Shown: positions 1 through 9,200, counted from the stretch's first letter. The stretch is 64,000 nt of DNA from Synechococcus elongatus PCC 11801 (GCF_003846445.2 NZ_CP030139.2:2335223-2399222), one strand, 5' to 3'. The notes: generated from the letters alone by a model not told the origin. Translations and numbers: made by a program.

Positions 1-147
1 GAATTGAGCACAACGGCAATGATTCACGATGAGTGGTTCATTTGTAATTGAGATTCGCAGTGCCAGAGCGATCGCAAGATCAAGCCTCGGTCATTTGCTT
101 TTATGCTGGGGAAGACTGCTGTTTGAATGCTTCTCCTAGGATTTTCA

Positions 148-1689
148 ATGCCGCGATTTGCCCTGCTCAGTGTTTCCGACAAAACGGGTCTCGTTGACTT
201 TGCCCGTCAACTGGTCGATCGCTTTCAGTTTCAGATCGTCAGTAGTGGCGGCACTGCTAGGCAACTCCTGGAAGCCGGAATCCCCGTAACAAAAGTGGCT
301 GAGCATACGGGCTCACCCGAGATTTTGGGGGGTCGCGTCAAAACCCTGCATCCCCGCATCCACGGGGGGATTTTGGCACGTCGCGATCGCGAAGATGATC
401 AAGCCGATCTCGCAGCGAACAACATCCAGCCATTTGATTTGGTCGTCGTCAATCTCTATCCCTTTGAGGCGACGATCGCTCGTCCCGAGGTGACGTTGGC
501 GGATGCAATCGAGCAAATTGATATTGGTGGCCCAGCAATGGTGCGAGCCTCGGCCAAAAACCATGCCCATTTGACCATCCTCACCAATCCCAGCCAGTAC
601 GAGCCCTATTTGACGGCCTTGGCAGACGGAGAGGGCCAGATTCCCTTGACCTTCCGCCAGCAGTGCGCCCTAGCAGCGTTCCAACATACAGCGGCTTATG
701 ATGCCGCGATCGCAACCTATTTAGCTGAGCAATTTGAGGCCGAGAGCGATCGCCTGCAGTTGAATGCTCAACCCGTTCAGGTCTTGCGCTACGGCGAGAA
801 TCCGCATCAGTCTGCCACTTGGTATCAAGCAGGAGCCACCGCTAGTGGTTGGACGGCAGCGCAGCAATTGCAAGGCAAAGAGCTGAGCTATAACAACTTG
901 GTTGATTTAGAAGCGGCGCGCCAAATCATCGCTGAATTTCCGACCGAAGGGCCAGCTGCCGCAGCGATCCTCAAGCACAACAACCCCTGTGGGGTTGCGA
1001 TTGCCAGCGATCTCAGCGACGCCTACCGCAAAGCGTTTGAAGCGGATGCAGTCTCCGCTTTTGGTGGCATTGTTGCCCTCAACCGAGCGATCGACGTTGC
1101 GACAGCAGAAACGTTGACGGGAACGTTTCTGGAATGCATCGTTGCGCCAGCTGTGGAGCCGGAAGCAGCGGCAATCTTGGCAACGAAGAAAAACCTGCGG
1201 GTGCTCACCCTGGGGGATTTCAACAGCGGTCCCCAACAGACCGTGCGATCGATCGCGGGCGGTTTTTTGGTTCAGGACAGTGACGATCACTTGGAAACAA
1301 TCGCGGGTTGGCAAGTCGTCACTGAACAGCAACCCAGCGAAGCCGACTGGCAGGAACTGCTGTTTGCGTGGAAAGTGGTCAAACACGTCAAATCCAATGC
1401 GATCGCCGTCACCGCCAATGGCGTGACCTTGGGCATTGGGGCGGGTCAGATGAATCGGGTCGGTTCCGTCAAAATTGCCCTTGAGCAAGCTGGCGATCGC
1501 GCCCAAGGTGCCATCTTGGCCAGCGATGGTTTCTTCCCCTTTGATGACAGTGTTCGGACGGCAGCGGCAGCCGGAATTCGCGCGATCGTGCAACCCGGCG
1601 GCAGCCTGCGCGATGCGGATTCGATTGCAGCGGCCAATGAACTCGGCCTCGTGATGGTCTTCACTGGCACACGTCACTTCCTCCACTAA
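148..1689 (+). CDS. purH: Bifunctional AICAR transformylase / IMP cyclohydrolase
   Basis: Catalyses the last two steps of purine synthesis, AICAR to FAICAR to IMP, in the cytoplasm. The 513-residue product begins MPRFALLSVSDKTG, the usual start of the N-terminal MGS-like cyclohydrolase domain (about 1-190), followed by the transformylase domain with the KHNNPCG motif; K276 and H277 match the catalytic pair of the family. The ATG at 148 is preferred over the in-frame ATG at 127, which adds seven residues not seen in the family. Normal length, no defects. A GH100 invertase gene follows after 36 bp on the same strand, possibly co-transcribed. Confidence 0.97.
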   Translation: MPRFALLSVSDKTGLVDFARQLVDRFQFQIVSSGGTARQLLEAGIPVTKVAEHTGSPEILGGRVKTLHPRIHGGILARRDREDDQADLAANNIQPFDLVVVNLYPFEATIARPEVTLADAIEQIDIGGPAMVRASAKNHAHLTILTNPSQYEPYLTALADGEGQIPLTFRQQCALAAFQHTAAYDAAIATYLAEQFEAESDRLQLNAQPVQVLRYGENPHQSATWYQAGATASGWTAAQQLQGKELSYNNLVDLEAARQIIAEFPTEGPAAAAILKHNNPCGVAIASDLSDAYRKAFEADAVSAFGGIVALNRAIDVATAETLTGTFLECIVAPAVEPEAAAILATKKNLRVLTLGDFNSGPQQTVRSIAGGFLVQDSDDHLETIAGWQVVTEQQPSEADWQELLFAWKVVKHVKSNAIAVTANGVTLGIGAGQMNRVGSVKIALEQAGDRAQGAILASDGFFPFDDSVRTAAAAGIRAIVQPGGSLRDADSIAAANELGLVMVFTGTRHFLH

Positions 1690-1725
1690 GGTTGACTCAC
1701 TGCTGTTCTCCCGCAGGACTTTGCC

Positions 1726-3117
1726 ATGCCCGATTCCCTTGTGCTGTCCGCCACAATGCAGACCGCGTTGCACACAGCGGAGCAGTTGTTATGGGATCGG
1801 GCTTTGGTGCGTTACCGCGATCAGTGGGCGGGGGCGATCGCGGCGCTGCCTGAGGATCAGGAGCTAGCCGCAGCCAACTATCGCGAAATCTTCATTCGCG
1901 ACAACGTACCGGTGATGCTTTATCTGCTGTTGCAGGGCAAAACCGACGTTGTTCGCGATTTCCTGCAACTGTCGCTCTCCCTCCAGAGCCAAGCCCTGCA
2001 AACCTACGGCATTCTGCCAACCAGCTTTGTCTGCGAAGCAACTCACTGTGTCGCCGACTATGGTCAGCGGGCGATCGGACGGGTGGTCTCTGCCGACCCC
2101 AGCCTCTGGTGGCCGGTGTTGCTGCAAGCTTATCGGCGTGCTTCCCAAGATGATGCCTTTGTGCAAAGTTCAACGGTTCAGCAAGGGCTGCAACGGCTGC
2201 TGGCCTTCCTGTTACGTCCCGTTTTCAACCAAAATCCGCTGTTGGAGGTTCCCGATGGTGCCTTCATGGTCGATCGCCCCTTAGATGTAGCAGGCGCACC
2301 TTTGGAAATTCAAGTCCTGCTCTATGTAGCGCTACGGGCTTGCGGCCAGTTGCTGCAGTACACCGAAGCCGCCAACGCCGCCCATGTCCAGGCGCGCCGC
2401 CTGCGGCAGTATATTTGCTGGCACTTCTGGGTGACACCCCAACGGTTACGGCGCTGGCAGCAGTGGCCCACCGAAGAATTTGGCGATCGCAGCCATAATC
2501 CCTATAACATCCAGCCGATCGCCATTCCCGATTGGGTGGAACCTTGGCTCGGTGAGTCGGGCGGCTACCTGCTGGGCAATATGCGAGCTGGTCGTCCGGA
2601 TTTCCGCTTCTTCAGTCTCGGCAATTTGCTGGCGATCATTTTTGATGCACTACCGCTCAATCAACAGGGAGCAATTCTGCGGTTGATTTTGCAGAATGAA
2701 GCCCAAATTTTGGGTCAAGTGCCACTGCGACTCTGCTATCCGGCTCTCACCGGATCGGCTTGGAAAATCCTGACGGGCTGCGATCCCAAAAATCAGCCTT
2801 GGTCTTATCACAATGGCGGGAGTTGGCCGTCACTGCTCTGGTATCTCAGCGCGGCTGTTTTGCACTACCAACAGCGTGGCGGCGATCGCGAACTCTGCGA
2901 GATCTGGCTAGAGAAGCTGCAGCATTACCATGCACAACAGTGTCAGCAGCTCCCCCAAGACGAGTGGCCCGAATACTACGAAGGCAAGGAATCAGTGCAA
3001 ATTGCAGAGCGCGCCTGCCGCTATCAAACTTGGACTTTCACGGGACTTCTGCTCAATCAAGCGCTCCTCAGCCAGCCCAAAGGGATTCAACTGCTGAGTC
3101 TGCGGGGCTTACCCTAA
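1726..3117 (+). CDS. invA: Neutral/alkaline invertase (GH100)
   Basis: Hydrolyses sucrose to glucose and fructose in the cytosol. The 463-residue protein matches cyanobacterial and plant alkaline invertases throughout: EIFIRDNVPVMLYLL near residue 50, MVDRPLDVAGAPLEIQ with D183 in the place of the family's acid catalyst, TGCDPKNQPWSYHNGGSWP near 350, and WPEYYEGKES with E416 as the probable second catalytic residue, then QTWTFTGLL. No signal peptide. In cyanobacteria the enzyme degrades sucrose made as an osmolyte. Residue assignments are by motif similarity, not alignment. Confidence 0.9.
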   Translation: MPDSLVLSATMQTALHTAEQLLWDRALVRYRDQWAGAIAALPEDQELAAANYREIFIRDNVPVMLYLLLQGKTDVVRDFLQLSLSLQSQALQTYGILPTSFVCEATHCVADYGQRAIGRVVSADPSLWWPVLLQAYRRASQDDAFVQSSTVQQGLQRLLAFLLRPVFNQNPLLEVPDGAFMVDRPLDVAGAPLEIQVLLYVALRACGQLLQYTEAANAAHVQARRLRQYICWHFWVTPQRLRRWQQWPTEEFGDRSHNPYNIQPIAIPDWVEPWLGESGGYLLGNMRAGRPDFRFFSLGNLLAIIFDALPLNQQGAILRLILQNEAQILGQVPLRLCYPALTGSAWKILTGCDPKNQPWSYHNGGSWPSLLWYLSAAVLHYQQRGGDRELCEIWLEKLQHYHAQQCQQLPQDEWPEYYEGKESVQIAERACRYQTWTFTGLLLNQALLSQPKGIQLLSLRGLP

Positions 3118-3183
3118 GATTTGTGAAGACCTTTGTGGCCGAGTAGACAGCAGCCTGTCCTAGCTCGGCGAGGAGAACACGCC

Positions 3184-3642
3184 ATGTCAGACGAACTCAA
3201 GTTTTATCTCAATTTTGGCCATCCACTGCTGATGTGGATCTTGCTGGGGGTGAGCCTCTACGCGGGCTATCTCGGCTTCCAAGTGCGCCAACTGCGATCG
3301 GCGACTGGGGAAGAGAAGAAGAAGCTGATCCAAGCCAAAGTCAATCAAAAGCACTTCCAGTTCGGCTCCCTCGTCTTGGCCTTGATGGTACTGGGCACCG
3401 TTGGCGGTATGGCAGTCACTTACATCAACAATGGCAAGCTGTTTGTCGGTCCCCACTTGCTGGCGGGCTTGGGTATGGCGGCCTTGATTGCTGTCTCGGC
3501 AGCACTGTCACCCTTGATGCAAAAAGGCAGTGATTGGGCGCGTGGCACGCACATCGCCCTCAATACCGTGATTGTCGGTCTGTTCGCCTGGCAAGCCGTC
3601 ACGGGCATGGATATTGTTCAGCGCATCATCGCTCGTCACTAG
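3184..3642 (+). CDS. DUF4079 family membrane protein
   Basis: A 152-residue predicted membrane protein with about four hydrophobic segments (near 12-30, 60-80, 90-110 and 125-145), matching the cyanobacterial/plastid DUF4079 family of unknown function, which resembles cytochrome b561-type membrane proteins. The ATG at 3184 follows a GAGGAGA ribosome-binding site; an in-frame upstream start at 3133 would add an unlikely Arg-rich leader. A strong intrinsic terminator lies 38 bp downstream. Confidence 0.8.
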   Translation: MSDELKFYLNFGHPLLMWILLGVSLYAGYLGFQVRQLRSATGEEKKKLIQAKVNQKHFQFGSLVLALMVLGTVGGMAVTYINNGKLFVGPHLLAGLGMAALIAVSAALSPLMQKGSDWARGTHIALNTVIVGLFAWQAVTGMDIVQRIIARH

Positions 3643-3680
3643 GACGAAGCAGGCATCGCGATCGCGGTGCCCTCCGATAC

Positions 3681-3715
3681 AAAAACAGTCCTACTCATCG
3701 GTGGGACTGTTTTTT
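3681..3715 (+). terminator. Rho-independent terminator after DUF4079 gene
   Basis: An 11-bp perfect stem (AAAAACAGTCC pairing with GGACTGTTTTT) with a 12-nt loop and a run of T. The A-run on the 5' side also makes it potentially bidirectional. Confidence 0.85.
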
Positions 3716-3753
3716 GATGCCTGTGTGGCTGAATCTTGACTGCAAACAACCGG

Positions 3754-4506
3754 TTAGAGAACGATAATTCGCGATCCGGTTTTCGGTAGGCTGGCCTTCT
3801 GGAGCGTGACGGTAGTGCCGGGACGTTGAACGGGTGTTCCCTGCATCAGCTCCAAGAACGGTTGGAGCGGCCCCAAGTCGCAGTTCTCTTTGCTAGCTGC
3901 ACTGGTGCGGTACTGAGTCGGAATAATCAGGCGTGGTTTGAGGACCTCGATCGCCGCCTTCGCCTCTTCGGGGTTGTAGCTCTTGGGGCTACCGCCGACG
4001 GGAATTAAAAGGACGTCAGGGCTCCCCAACAGAATTTGATTCTCGACGCTGAGCGGTGCAGCCGCGCCCCCCAAGTGCAGAATCGAGAGCCCTGCTTGGG
4101 ACCAGCCCCAGGCGACATTGTTGCCAAAGCGTCGTCCACCAATGCGATCGTGGGGCAGCTTCACGCCTTGAATCTGCAACGACCCCAGTCGATAGACCCC
4201 AGCTTCAAACAAAACGCGGGGATTGCCAGTAATTGCTTCGGCATAGCCTTCATCCAGCAAGCGGCTACTGATCAGCACAATGCCCGCTGACTGTCGCGGC
4301 AGGGGTAGCCCTGCTGTGCAGCCCCCTGGTTTAAACGGATTGACGACAATGGCCGGTAGTCCTCCGCCTGTAAAGCGGAAGCAGCTATGACCAAAGGCTT
4401 GGATTTGCAGAGAACCGGCTTGAGCCTGGGCGACTTGGGGCAGAGTCGTGGCGATCGCCCCCAAACTTCCCCAGCCCGCTACTTGCAAAAACTGACGACG
4501 CTTCAC
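3754..4506 (-). CDS. Tat-exported MBL-fold-like protein with degenerate metal site
   Basis: A 250-residue protein with a twin-arginine signal (R3-R4 in MKRRQFLQ, likely cut after AQA near residue 30), then a UlaG-like metallo-beta-lactamase fold. The fold is recognisable from GHSCFRF (H40), VLISSRLLDEGY (79-88), ILHLGG (142-147), DVLLIPVGG and LIIPTQYRT. The metal-binding HxHxDH is replaced by SSRLLD, and the later Asp and His ligands by G147 and Q198, so a hydrolytic metal site looks unlikely. From memory the cyanobacterial family shares the SSxLLDEG variant. The substrate is unknown; a non-enzymatic periplasmic role is possible. It lies 33 bp downstream of trpG on the same strand. Confidence 0.75.
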   Translation of the reverse strand: MKRRQFLQVAGWGSLGAIATTLPQVAQAQAGSLQIQAFGHSCFRFTGGGLPAIVVNPFKPGGCTAGLPLPRQSAGIVLISSRLLDEGYAEAITGNPRVLFEAGVYRLGSLQIQGVKLPHDRIGGRRFGNNVAWGWSQAGLSILHLGGAAAPLSVENQILLGSPDVLLIPVGGSPKSYNPEEAKAAIEVLKPRLIIPTQYRTSAASKENCDLGPLQPFLELMQGTPVQRPGTTVTLQKASLPKTGSRIIVL

Positions 4507-4539
4507 AAATTCACACCCGCCACAGACACGGCTAAGAGC

Positions 4540-5142
4540 CTAGCATTCAGGAGACGGCACTTTGGCTAAAAAGTTCGCCAAGATCACCTTGCCGGACTGG
4601 GTCAGCACGCTTTCTGGATGAAATTGCACGCCTTCAATGTGGGGATATTGACGATGCCGCACGCCCATGATTGTGCCGTCCTCTACCCAAGCCGTGACTT
4701 CCAGTTCAGAGGGGCAACTCGCGCGGTCAATCACCAAGCTGTGATAGCGCGTGGCCGTCAGAGGGTTGTCCAGCCCTTGAAACACCCCCTCATTGGTGTG
4801 CAGCACCGGTGAAGTTTTACCGTGCATCAGCTCAGGCGCAGAGACAATCTGACCACCGTAGACTTGCCCAATACTTTGATGGCCAAGGCAGACGCCCAAA
4901 ATTGGGGTGGTTGGCCCAAACTCTGCGATCGCAGCCATCGATACACCCGCATCTTCCGGGCGGCCAGGGCCAGGTGAAATCACGATCGCATCCGGTTTCA
5001 GGGCTGCAATTCCGGCGAGGTCGATCTGGTCGTTGCGATGCACCACAATTTCTTGGGCGATCGCGTAGTCGCTGGCCAGTTCGCCAAGATACTGGACGAG
5101 GTTATAGGTAAAGCTGTCGTAGTTATCGATGACGAGCAGCAC
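4540..5142 (-). CDS. trpG: Anthranilate/aminodeoxychorismate synthase glutamine amidotransferase
   Basis: Glutaminase subunit supplying ammonia for tryptophan and/or folate (PABA) synthesis. The 200-residue class I amidotransferase has [16 protein letters not shown] at the N-terminus, the SPGPGRP loop, the nucleophile C85 in GVCLGHQ, and the H175/E177 pair in QFHPES. Cyanobacteria often have one amphibolic TrpG/PabA here, so the partner (TrpE or PabB) cannot be decided from sequence. Part of the minus-strand series prfB-DUF3285-ybeY-dgkA-trpG, an order I recall in other cyanobacteria. Confidence 0.93.
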   Translation of the reverse strand: MLLVIDNYDSFTYNLVQYLGELASDYAIAQEIVVHRNDQIDLAGIAALKPDAIVISPGPGRPEDAGVSMAAIAEFGPTTPILGVCLGHQSIGQVYGGQIVSAPELMHGKTSPVLHTNEGVFQGLDNPLTATRYHSLVIDRASCPSELEVTAWVEDGTIMGVRHRQYPHIEGVQFHPESVLTQSGKVILANFLAKVPSPEC

Positions 5143-5206
5143 GGCCAGAGTCCGAAATTAACAATCTTTTCCAGCGTACGATCTGCGGCTTCAATCCGGT
5201 CAGCGC

Positions 5207-5665
5207 TCACCAGAGAAGACTAAGGCGGAGCCAGAGTGGTGGAAGAATCAACGTGGCTGCCACCAATACTGCTGCGATCGCAGCAATCAACACCGCCCCT
5301 GCTGAGCAATCCTTGGCAATGCGAGCCAGCTCGTGATAGCGCTGCTCAACGGTCAGATCCACCACGGATTCGAGCGCTGTATTCAGCAATTCCATGACCA
5401 GCACCGCCGCGACCGTTAGCGTCACGATCGCGCGATCGGTGGCACTCAGCCCCAAACCGAACGAGAGGCCGACGGCGATCGCCCCTAGCACGACATGGAT
5501 GCGGAAGTTGCGCTGGGTCTGAAAGGCATAGTTCACGCCTAACCCCGCATAGCGGAAGCTACTGAGTAAGTTGGGAGCAATCCGCCAAGCATAGCCGCGA
5601 TTTCGGGCAAGATTGGCCTCCATCCGGCTTGAAGGGGTTTGGGTTTCAGGCATGTTGGCCTCCAA
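5207..5665 (-). CDS. dgkA: Diacylglycerol/undecaprenol kinase family protein
   Basis: A small integral membrane kinase of 152 residues that phosphorylates lipid alcohols (diacylglycerol or undecaprenol) at the cytoplasmic membrane. The DgkA signature is clear: E92-L-L-N95-T-A-L-E99-xx-V-D103, then K118-D119 in AKDCSAGAVL. Three hydrophobic segments lie near 57-73, 77-96 and 122-143. The soluble N-terminal extension of about 30 residues is variable; a second Met at residue 15 could be the real start. Between ybeY and trpG on the same strand. Confidence 0.9.
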   Translation of the reverse strand: MEANMPETQTPSSRMEANLARNRGYAWRIAPNLLSSFRYAGLGVNYAFQTQRNFRIHVVLGAIAVGLSFGLGLSATDRAIVTLTVAAVLVMELLNTALESVVDLTVEQRYHELARIAKDCSAGAVLIAAIAAVLVAATLILPPLWLRLSLLW

Positions 5666-5709
5666 TGGCAGCCACTGCGCACAGTGTACGGGGGATTATC
5701 ACGTTGCGT

Positions 5710-6195
5710 TCAACGCTGAGGACTCAGAATGCCCACCTGATTGAGCCAATGATCCTGCTGCGCCAGCATTGCTTCCAGTTGCTCATCATCAGGATGGTCC
5801 CAGCCCAGAAGATGGAGTAGCCCGTGAGCTGCCAGCCAAGCAAGCTCGGTTTCCAGGGGATGACCAAGGGCTTGGCGCTGAGCTGTGGGAACGGAAATGA
5901 TCACGTCGCCGAGATAGAGTGGCTCCTCTGGCTCCAACCCCAGGGGGATCGCATCTTCTAGGGCTGCAAAGGCCAAAACATCTGTGGGCTTATCCTGCTG
6001 CCGATAGTCGCGGTTGAGCTGCTGAATTTCCCCATCATCGACAAAACGCAAGCAGGCTTCGTAGGCTGGCGCTTGCCAATCGGTCGGCAAACTGGGTTGG
6101 ATATCCGTTAGCCAGCGATCGAACCAGTCTTGCCAGGGCAACTCTGGCAAGCGATCGCTACAGACGATTTGGATAGTCAGATCAAGCAAAGCCAC
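5710..6195 (-). CDS. ybeY: Endoribonuclease YbeY (rRNA maturation factor)
   Basis: Single-strand endoribonuclease acting in 16S rRNA 3' maturation and ribosome quality control. The 161-residue protein carries the zinc-binding H124-GLL-H128-LLGWD-H134 motif and the preceding TDVLAF and LGDVIIS blocks of the family. The start is GTG at 6195, one base after the stop of the upstream DUF3285 gene (TGA-C-GTG), suggesting translational coupling. Confidence 0.93.
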   Translation of the reverse strand: MALLDLTIQIVCSDRLPELPWQDWFDRWLTDIQPSLPTDWQAPAYEACLRFVDDGEIQQLNRDYRQQDKPTDVLAFAALEDAIPLGLEPEEPLYLGDVIISVPTAQRQALGHPLETELAWLAAHGLLHLLGWDHPDDEQLEAMLAQQDHWLNQVGILSPQR

Positions 6196-6196
6196 G

Positions 6197-6376
6197 TCAG
6201 CGAGTCAGGTAAGCCAAACCCACCAGCAGCCCCAGTAGGCCGACTGTGGTCAAGCCAAAGTGAAAGAGGGACTTACGGCCCTTGCGAACCATGTTGCGCA
6301 TCGCCAACTTGACGTAGCTATCACTGGGCGGCTCGGCTGGCGTGACGGTTTCTGTCGGTGAGTCAGGCGTGGTCAT
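6197..6376 (-). CDS. DUF3285 family small membrane protein
   Basis: A 59-residue protein starting [15 protein letters not shown], with a basic stretch ([10 protein letters not shown], 27-36) followed by one C-terminal transmembrane segment (about 38-57). It matches the short cyanobacterial DUF3285 family, function unknown. Its stop is one base from the ybeY start and its ATG lies 17 bp downstream of the prfB stop, so it is tightly packed in the same operon. Confidence 0.85.
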   Translation of the reverse strand: MTTPDSPTETVTPAEPPSDSYVKLAMRNMVRKGRKSLFHFGLTTVGLLGLLVGLAYLTR

Positions 6377-6392
6377 CGTAGAGGCAACACTC

Positions 6393-7515
6393 TTAGACGG
6401 TGGCTTCGATCAGCATCTGGTTATCTTGGCGCAAATACGCCTGGATGAAGGGATTAAGGTCGCCGTTCATCACATCCGCGATCGCTTTAGTTTCTACACC
6501 CGTCCGCAGGTCTTTGACGAGCTGATAGGGGTGGAAGACATAGTTGCGAATTTGGTTGCCCCAAGCGGCTTCCACCATGTCGCCGCGAATTTCCGCGACT
6601 TCCTTGGCTTTCTGCTCTTGCAGGACGACCAGGAGTTTCGCTTTGAGGATCGCCAGCGCTTTCTCCTTGTTCTGAAGCTGCGATCGCTCTTCGGTACAGC
6701 GCACGGCGAGTCCGGTCGGCAAGTGAACAATCCGCACTGCCGTCTCAACCTTGTTGACGTTCTGACCGCCCTTGCCGCCAGCGCGTGATGTTGTGATCTC
6801 CAGATCCTTCTCAGGAATATCGAGGTCAATATCAGTGTCGAGCACGGGCATTACTTCTACCCCCGCAAAGCTCGTCTGGCGCTTGTCGTTGGCGTTGAAG
6901 GGGGAAATGCGGACAAGCCGATGGGTGCCTTTCTCGGCCTTGAGGTAGCCGTAGGCGTATTTACCCTCAATTTCCAAGGTGACTGACTTAATCCCCGCTT
7001 CTTCTCCCTCGGAAAGTTCGGTGACACGGACCCGATAGCCTTGATCCTCGGCCCAACGGGTATACATGCGCAGCAGCATCTCAGCCCAGTCTTGGGCATC
7101 AGTACCGCCAGCACCAGCATTGATCGACAGCACAGCACCTTCAGCGTCGTAAGGACCTGAGAGCAGTTGTTGCAGTTCCCACTGATCCAGTTCACGTTGC
7201 AGCCGCTGGACGTTTGCTTCGGCTTCTTCAAACAGTGCTGGATCGGGCTCGACGGCTAGCAGTTCCAGAATCGCTTCAATATCCGAATCGAGCTGTTGCC
7301 AGTCCGCGAGTCGCTGAACTTGGCTTTTGCAGTCATCTAGCTGCTTGAGAATCTTTTGGGCAACTGCTTGGTCATCCCAAAAGTCAGGCTGGGCAGCTTC
7401 TTGTTCTAAATCTTGGATACGCGCTTGCAGAGCGGGAACGTCAAAGATAGTCCTGAGCATGGCTCAGGCGGCTACGGAGCGGTTCGTGCTGACGTTTAAT
7501 CTCAAGCGTGTCCAT
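6393..7515 (-). CDS. prfB: Peptide chain release factor 2, with programmed +1 frameshift
   Basis: Recognises UGA and UAA and releases the finished peptide. The complete gene needs a +1 frameshift: an ATG at 7515 opens a 24-codon frame (MDTLEIKRQ...HAQDYL) that ends at CTT TGA C (TGA at 7443-7441); slipping by one base continues into [14 protein letters not shown] and the rest of RF2, giving about 373 residues. The long frame alone would start at an out-of-place MLRTIF. An AGGA sequence just upstream of TATCTTTGAC can act as the stimulatory SD-like element. GGQ (about 249-251 of the shifted product) and the UGA-reading SPF motif (about 204-206) are present. Confidence 0.95.
7443..7443 (-). promoter_or_regulatory. 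RF2 +1 programmed frameshift site (CTTTGAC)
   Basis: The CTT-TGA-C heptamer is at 7446-7440 read on the minus strand; the skipped T is at 7443. This is the classic autoregulatory device: low RF2 slows termination at the in-frame UGA and lets the ribosome slip on CUU. Confidence 0.9.
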
Positions 7516-7638
7516 GATCGGCGAGACTCTGACAAGCGCTGATCCTAACACCGCGATCGCTTGGGGCGTTGCGAGTCTAAGGAGCAGCCCTAGAATCAAG
7601 GGCGATCGCCGCTGCAGGTCTTCTGGAATGGTTTTCTG

Positions 7639-8637
7639 ATGCCGGTCTACTACTTCTGGGGGGAAGATGAATTTGCCCTGCGACAAGCAGCTGAAAAATT
7701 GCGCGATCGCAGTCTCGATCCAGCTTGGGCGAGTTTCAACAGTGAGCGAATTCCGCCGGAGCAGTCCGATTCCGTGCTGGCAGCCCTCTCGCTGGCGCTG
7801 ACGCCTCCGTTTGGGTCTGGTCAACGCTTCATTTGGCTCCCCGAAACCACGTTGGCTCAGCAATGTTCTGATGCGGTCTACGCTGAACTGGCTCGCACGC
7901 TGCCCCAGATTCCCGAGACGACCGTGCTGTTGTTTAGCAGTACGGGCAAGCCCAATGGTCGGCTCAAATCCACAAAGCTGCTGCAAAAGGTCGCGGAGCT
8001 GAAGGAGTTCTCACCGATTCCTCCCTGGCGCGGTGAGGCGTTGGAACAGCAGGTTGCCCAAGTCGCGCAAGAAGTGGGGGTACGCCTCGATCGCGAAGCG
8101 ATCGCCTGTTTGGCGGCGGCTGTGGGTAACCAAACCCGTCAGCTCTACAACGAGCTTGAAAAGCTGAAACTTTACCAAGCCGATCGCCCCGAACCGGTGA
8201 CAGCTCGTGTCGTGCATGCCCTCGTCAGTACAACGACTCAAAATAGCCTGCAACTCGCGGCTGCCATTCGCCAAGGAGACTGCGATCGCGCTCTAAGTTT
8301 GGTGAGTGAGTTGATCGCCAGCAACGAGCCAGCCCTGCGGATTAGTGCCACCCTGATTGGTCAATTCCGAATGTGGTTATGGGTCAAGCTCTTGCAGGAA
8401 CGGGGAGAACGAGATCCGCAGGCGATCGCGACGGCAGCTGGGATCGGCAACCCCAAGCGCGTCCATTTCGTTGTGCAAGAAGTGCGATCACTCTCCAGTC
8501 GTCAACTTCAGCAGACCCTACCGCTGCTCCTTGACTTAGAACTTGGACTCAAACAGGGAGTCGATCCGCTTGCGCATCTACAATCCCAAGTGGTTGCGCT
8601 CTGTCAATGCTGCCAACCGCCGCGATCGCGTCCGTAG
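7639..8637 (+). CDS. holA: DNA polymerase III delta subunit
   Basis: Clamp-loader subunit that opens the beta sliding clamp. The 332-residue protein has the delta-type N-terminus (PVYYFWGEDEFALRQAAEKL), the middle TVLLFSSTGKPNGRLKSTKLLQKVAEL region typical of delta, and the C-terminal collar domain (LSLVSELIASNEPALRISATLIGQFR). Normal length. Transcribed divergently from prfB, whose 5' codons lie 123 bp away. Confidence 0.9.
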   Translation: MPVYYFWGEDEFALRQAAEKLRDRSLDPAWASFNSERIPPEQSDSVLAALSLALTPPFGSGQRFIWLPETTLAQQCSDAVYAELARTLPQIPETTVLLFSSTGKPNGRLKSTKLLQKVAELKEFSPIPPWRGEALEQQVAQVAQEVGVRLDREAIACLAAAVGNQTRQLYNELEKLKLYQADRPEPVTARVVHALVSTTTQNSLQLAAAIRQGDCDRALSLVSELIASNEPALRISATLIGQFRMWLWVKLLQERGERDPQAIATAAGIGNPKRVHFVVQEVRSLSSRQLQQTLPLLLDLELGLKQGVDPLAHLQSQVVALCQCCQPPRSRP

Positions 8638-8721
8638 CGAACGGAACATTTCTCAGACTCCCCGCTTCAATAGAACTAAGACAGCAACGCCCCAATCGCT
8701 TGCAACGGTAATTTCGGCTTT

Positions 8722-9123
8722 ATGATTCATCACTGGTACAAGTCATTGCTACCGCTCGTGCTTGCGGTTGTGCTGATGCCGCTAGCTGCCCGAGCTGATG
8801 ACTTTCCCAGCCCTGAGGAAATCAACAGTTTTGCGCGGTCAGCTTTTGAAATTGAGCAACTGCGACGAAACACCCTCAGTACTATTCGCGAACAGCTAGG
8901 ACAATCGGCCGTCCCCTCATTGCGCTGTCATCAACGCGAGCTCTGGCAACAATATGAACCCAGCGTTCGCCGCGCTTTTGACCAGTTTTGCCGCCAGTCA
9001 GCTCAAATCCTAGACCGCAATGGTCTGAGTCCGAGTCGCTTTATCGAAATTCGTAAGCTGCAAAACAGCAATCCAACCCTCAAAGAGCGGGTTCAGACAC
9101 AGCTGATGCAGATGATGCGTTGA
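8722..9123 (+). CDS. Secreted DUF4168-like protein
   Basis: A 133-residue protein with a signal peptide (hydrophobic 8-22, likely cut after ARA near residue 25), then an alpha-helical, Gln/Arg-rich domain ending FIEIRKLQNSNPTLKERVQTQLMQMM, which resembles the cyanobacterial DUF4168 family by memory only. Predicted periplasmic; function unknown. Convergent with psaK. Confidence 0.65.
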   Translation: MIHHWYKSLLPLVLAVVLMPLAARADDFPSPEEINSFARSAFEIEQLRRNTLSTIREQLGQSAVPSLRCHQRELWQQYEPSVRRAFDQFCRQSAQILDRNGLSPSRFIEIRKLQNSNPTLKERVQTQLMQMMR

Positions 9124-9200
9124 TTAGCAGTCTCGTCACTCCTGAGCGGTGAAACCGCAGAGTCTGTTGCTCTACGGTCCCCCTCTTCGCAATGACAGCT
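9124..9200. repeat. Dispersed-repeat-like hairpin element
   Basis: Two mutually exclusive hairpins fill this convergent intergenic stretch: GCGGT-GAA-ACCGC at 9146-9158, and ACCGCAGAG pairing with CTCTACGGT (9154-9178, one mismatch). With the flanking GTCACTCC and TTCGCAATGACA it resembles the widespread non-coding repeat whose ends read GTCATTGCGA and whose translation gives CHCEE-type peptides. It probably also ends transcription between the converging genes. Family assignment is by resemblance only. Confidence 0.4.

Noticed and set aside
907-1773. 288-codon minus-strand frame opposite purH
   Set aside because: Entirely antisense to a well-conserved gene, Cys/Arg/Gly-rich with no recognisable domain; a shadow of GC-rich codon use.
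7516-7986. Minus-strand frame running from holA into prfB (181 codons)
   Set aside because: The part opposite holA is a shadow; only its last 24 codons are real, being the 5' end of prfB before the frameshift.
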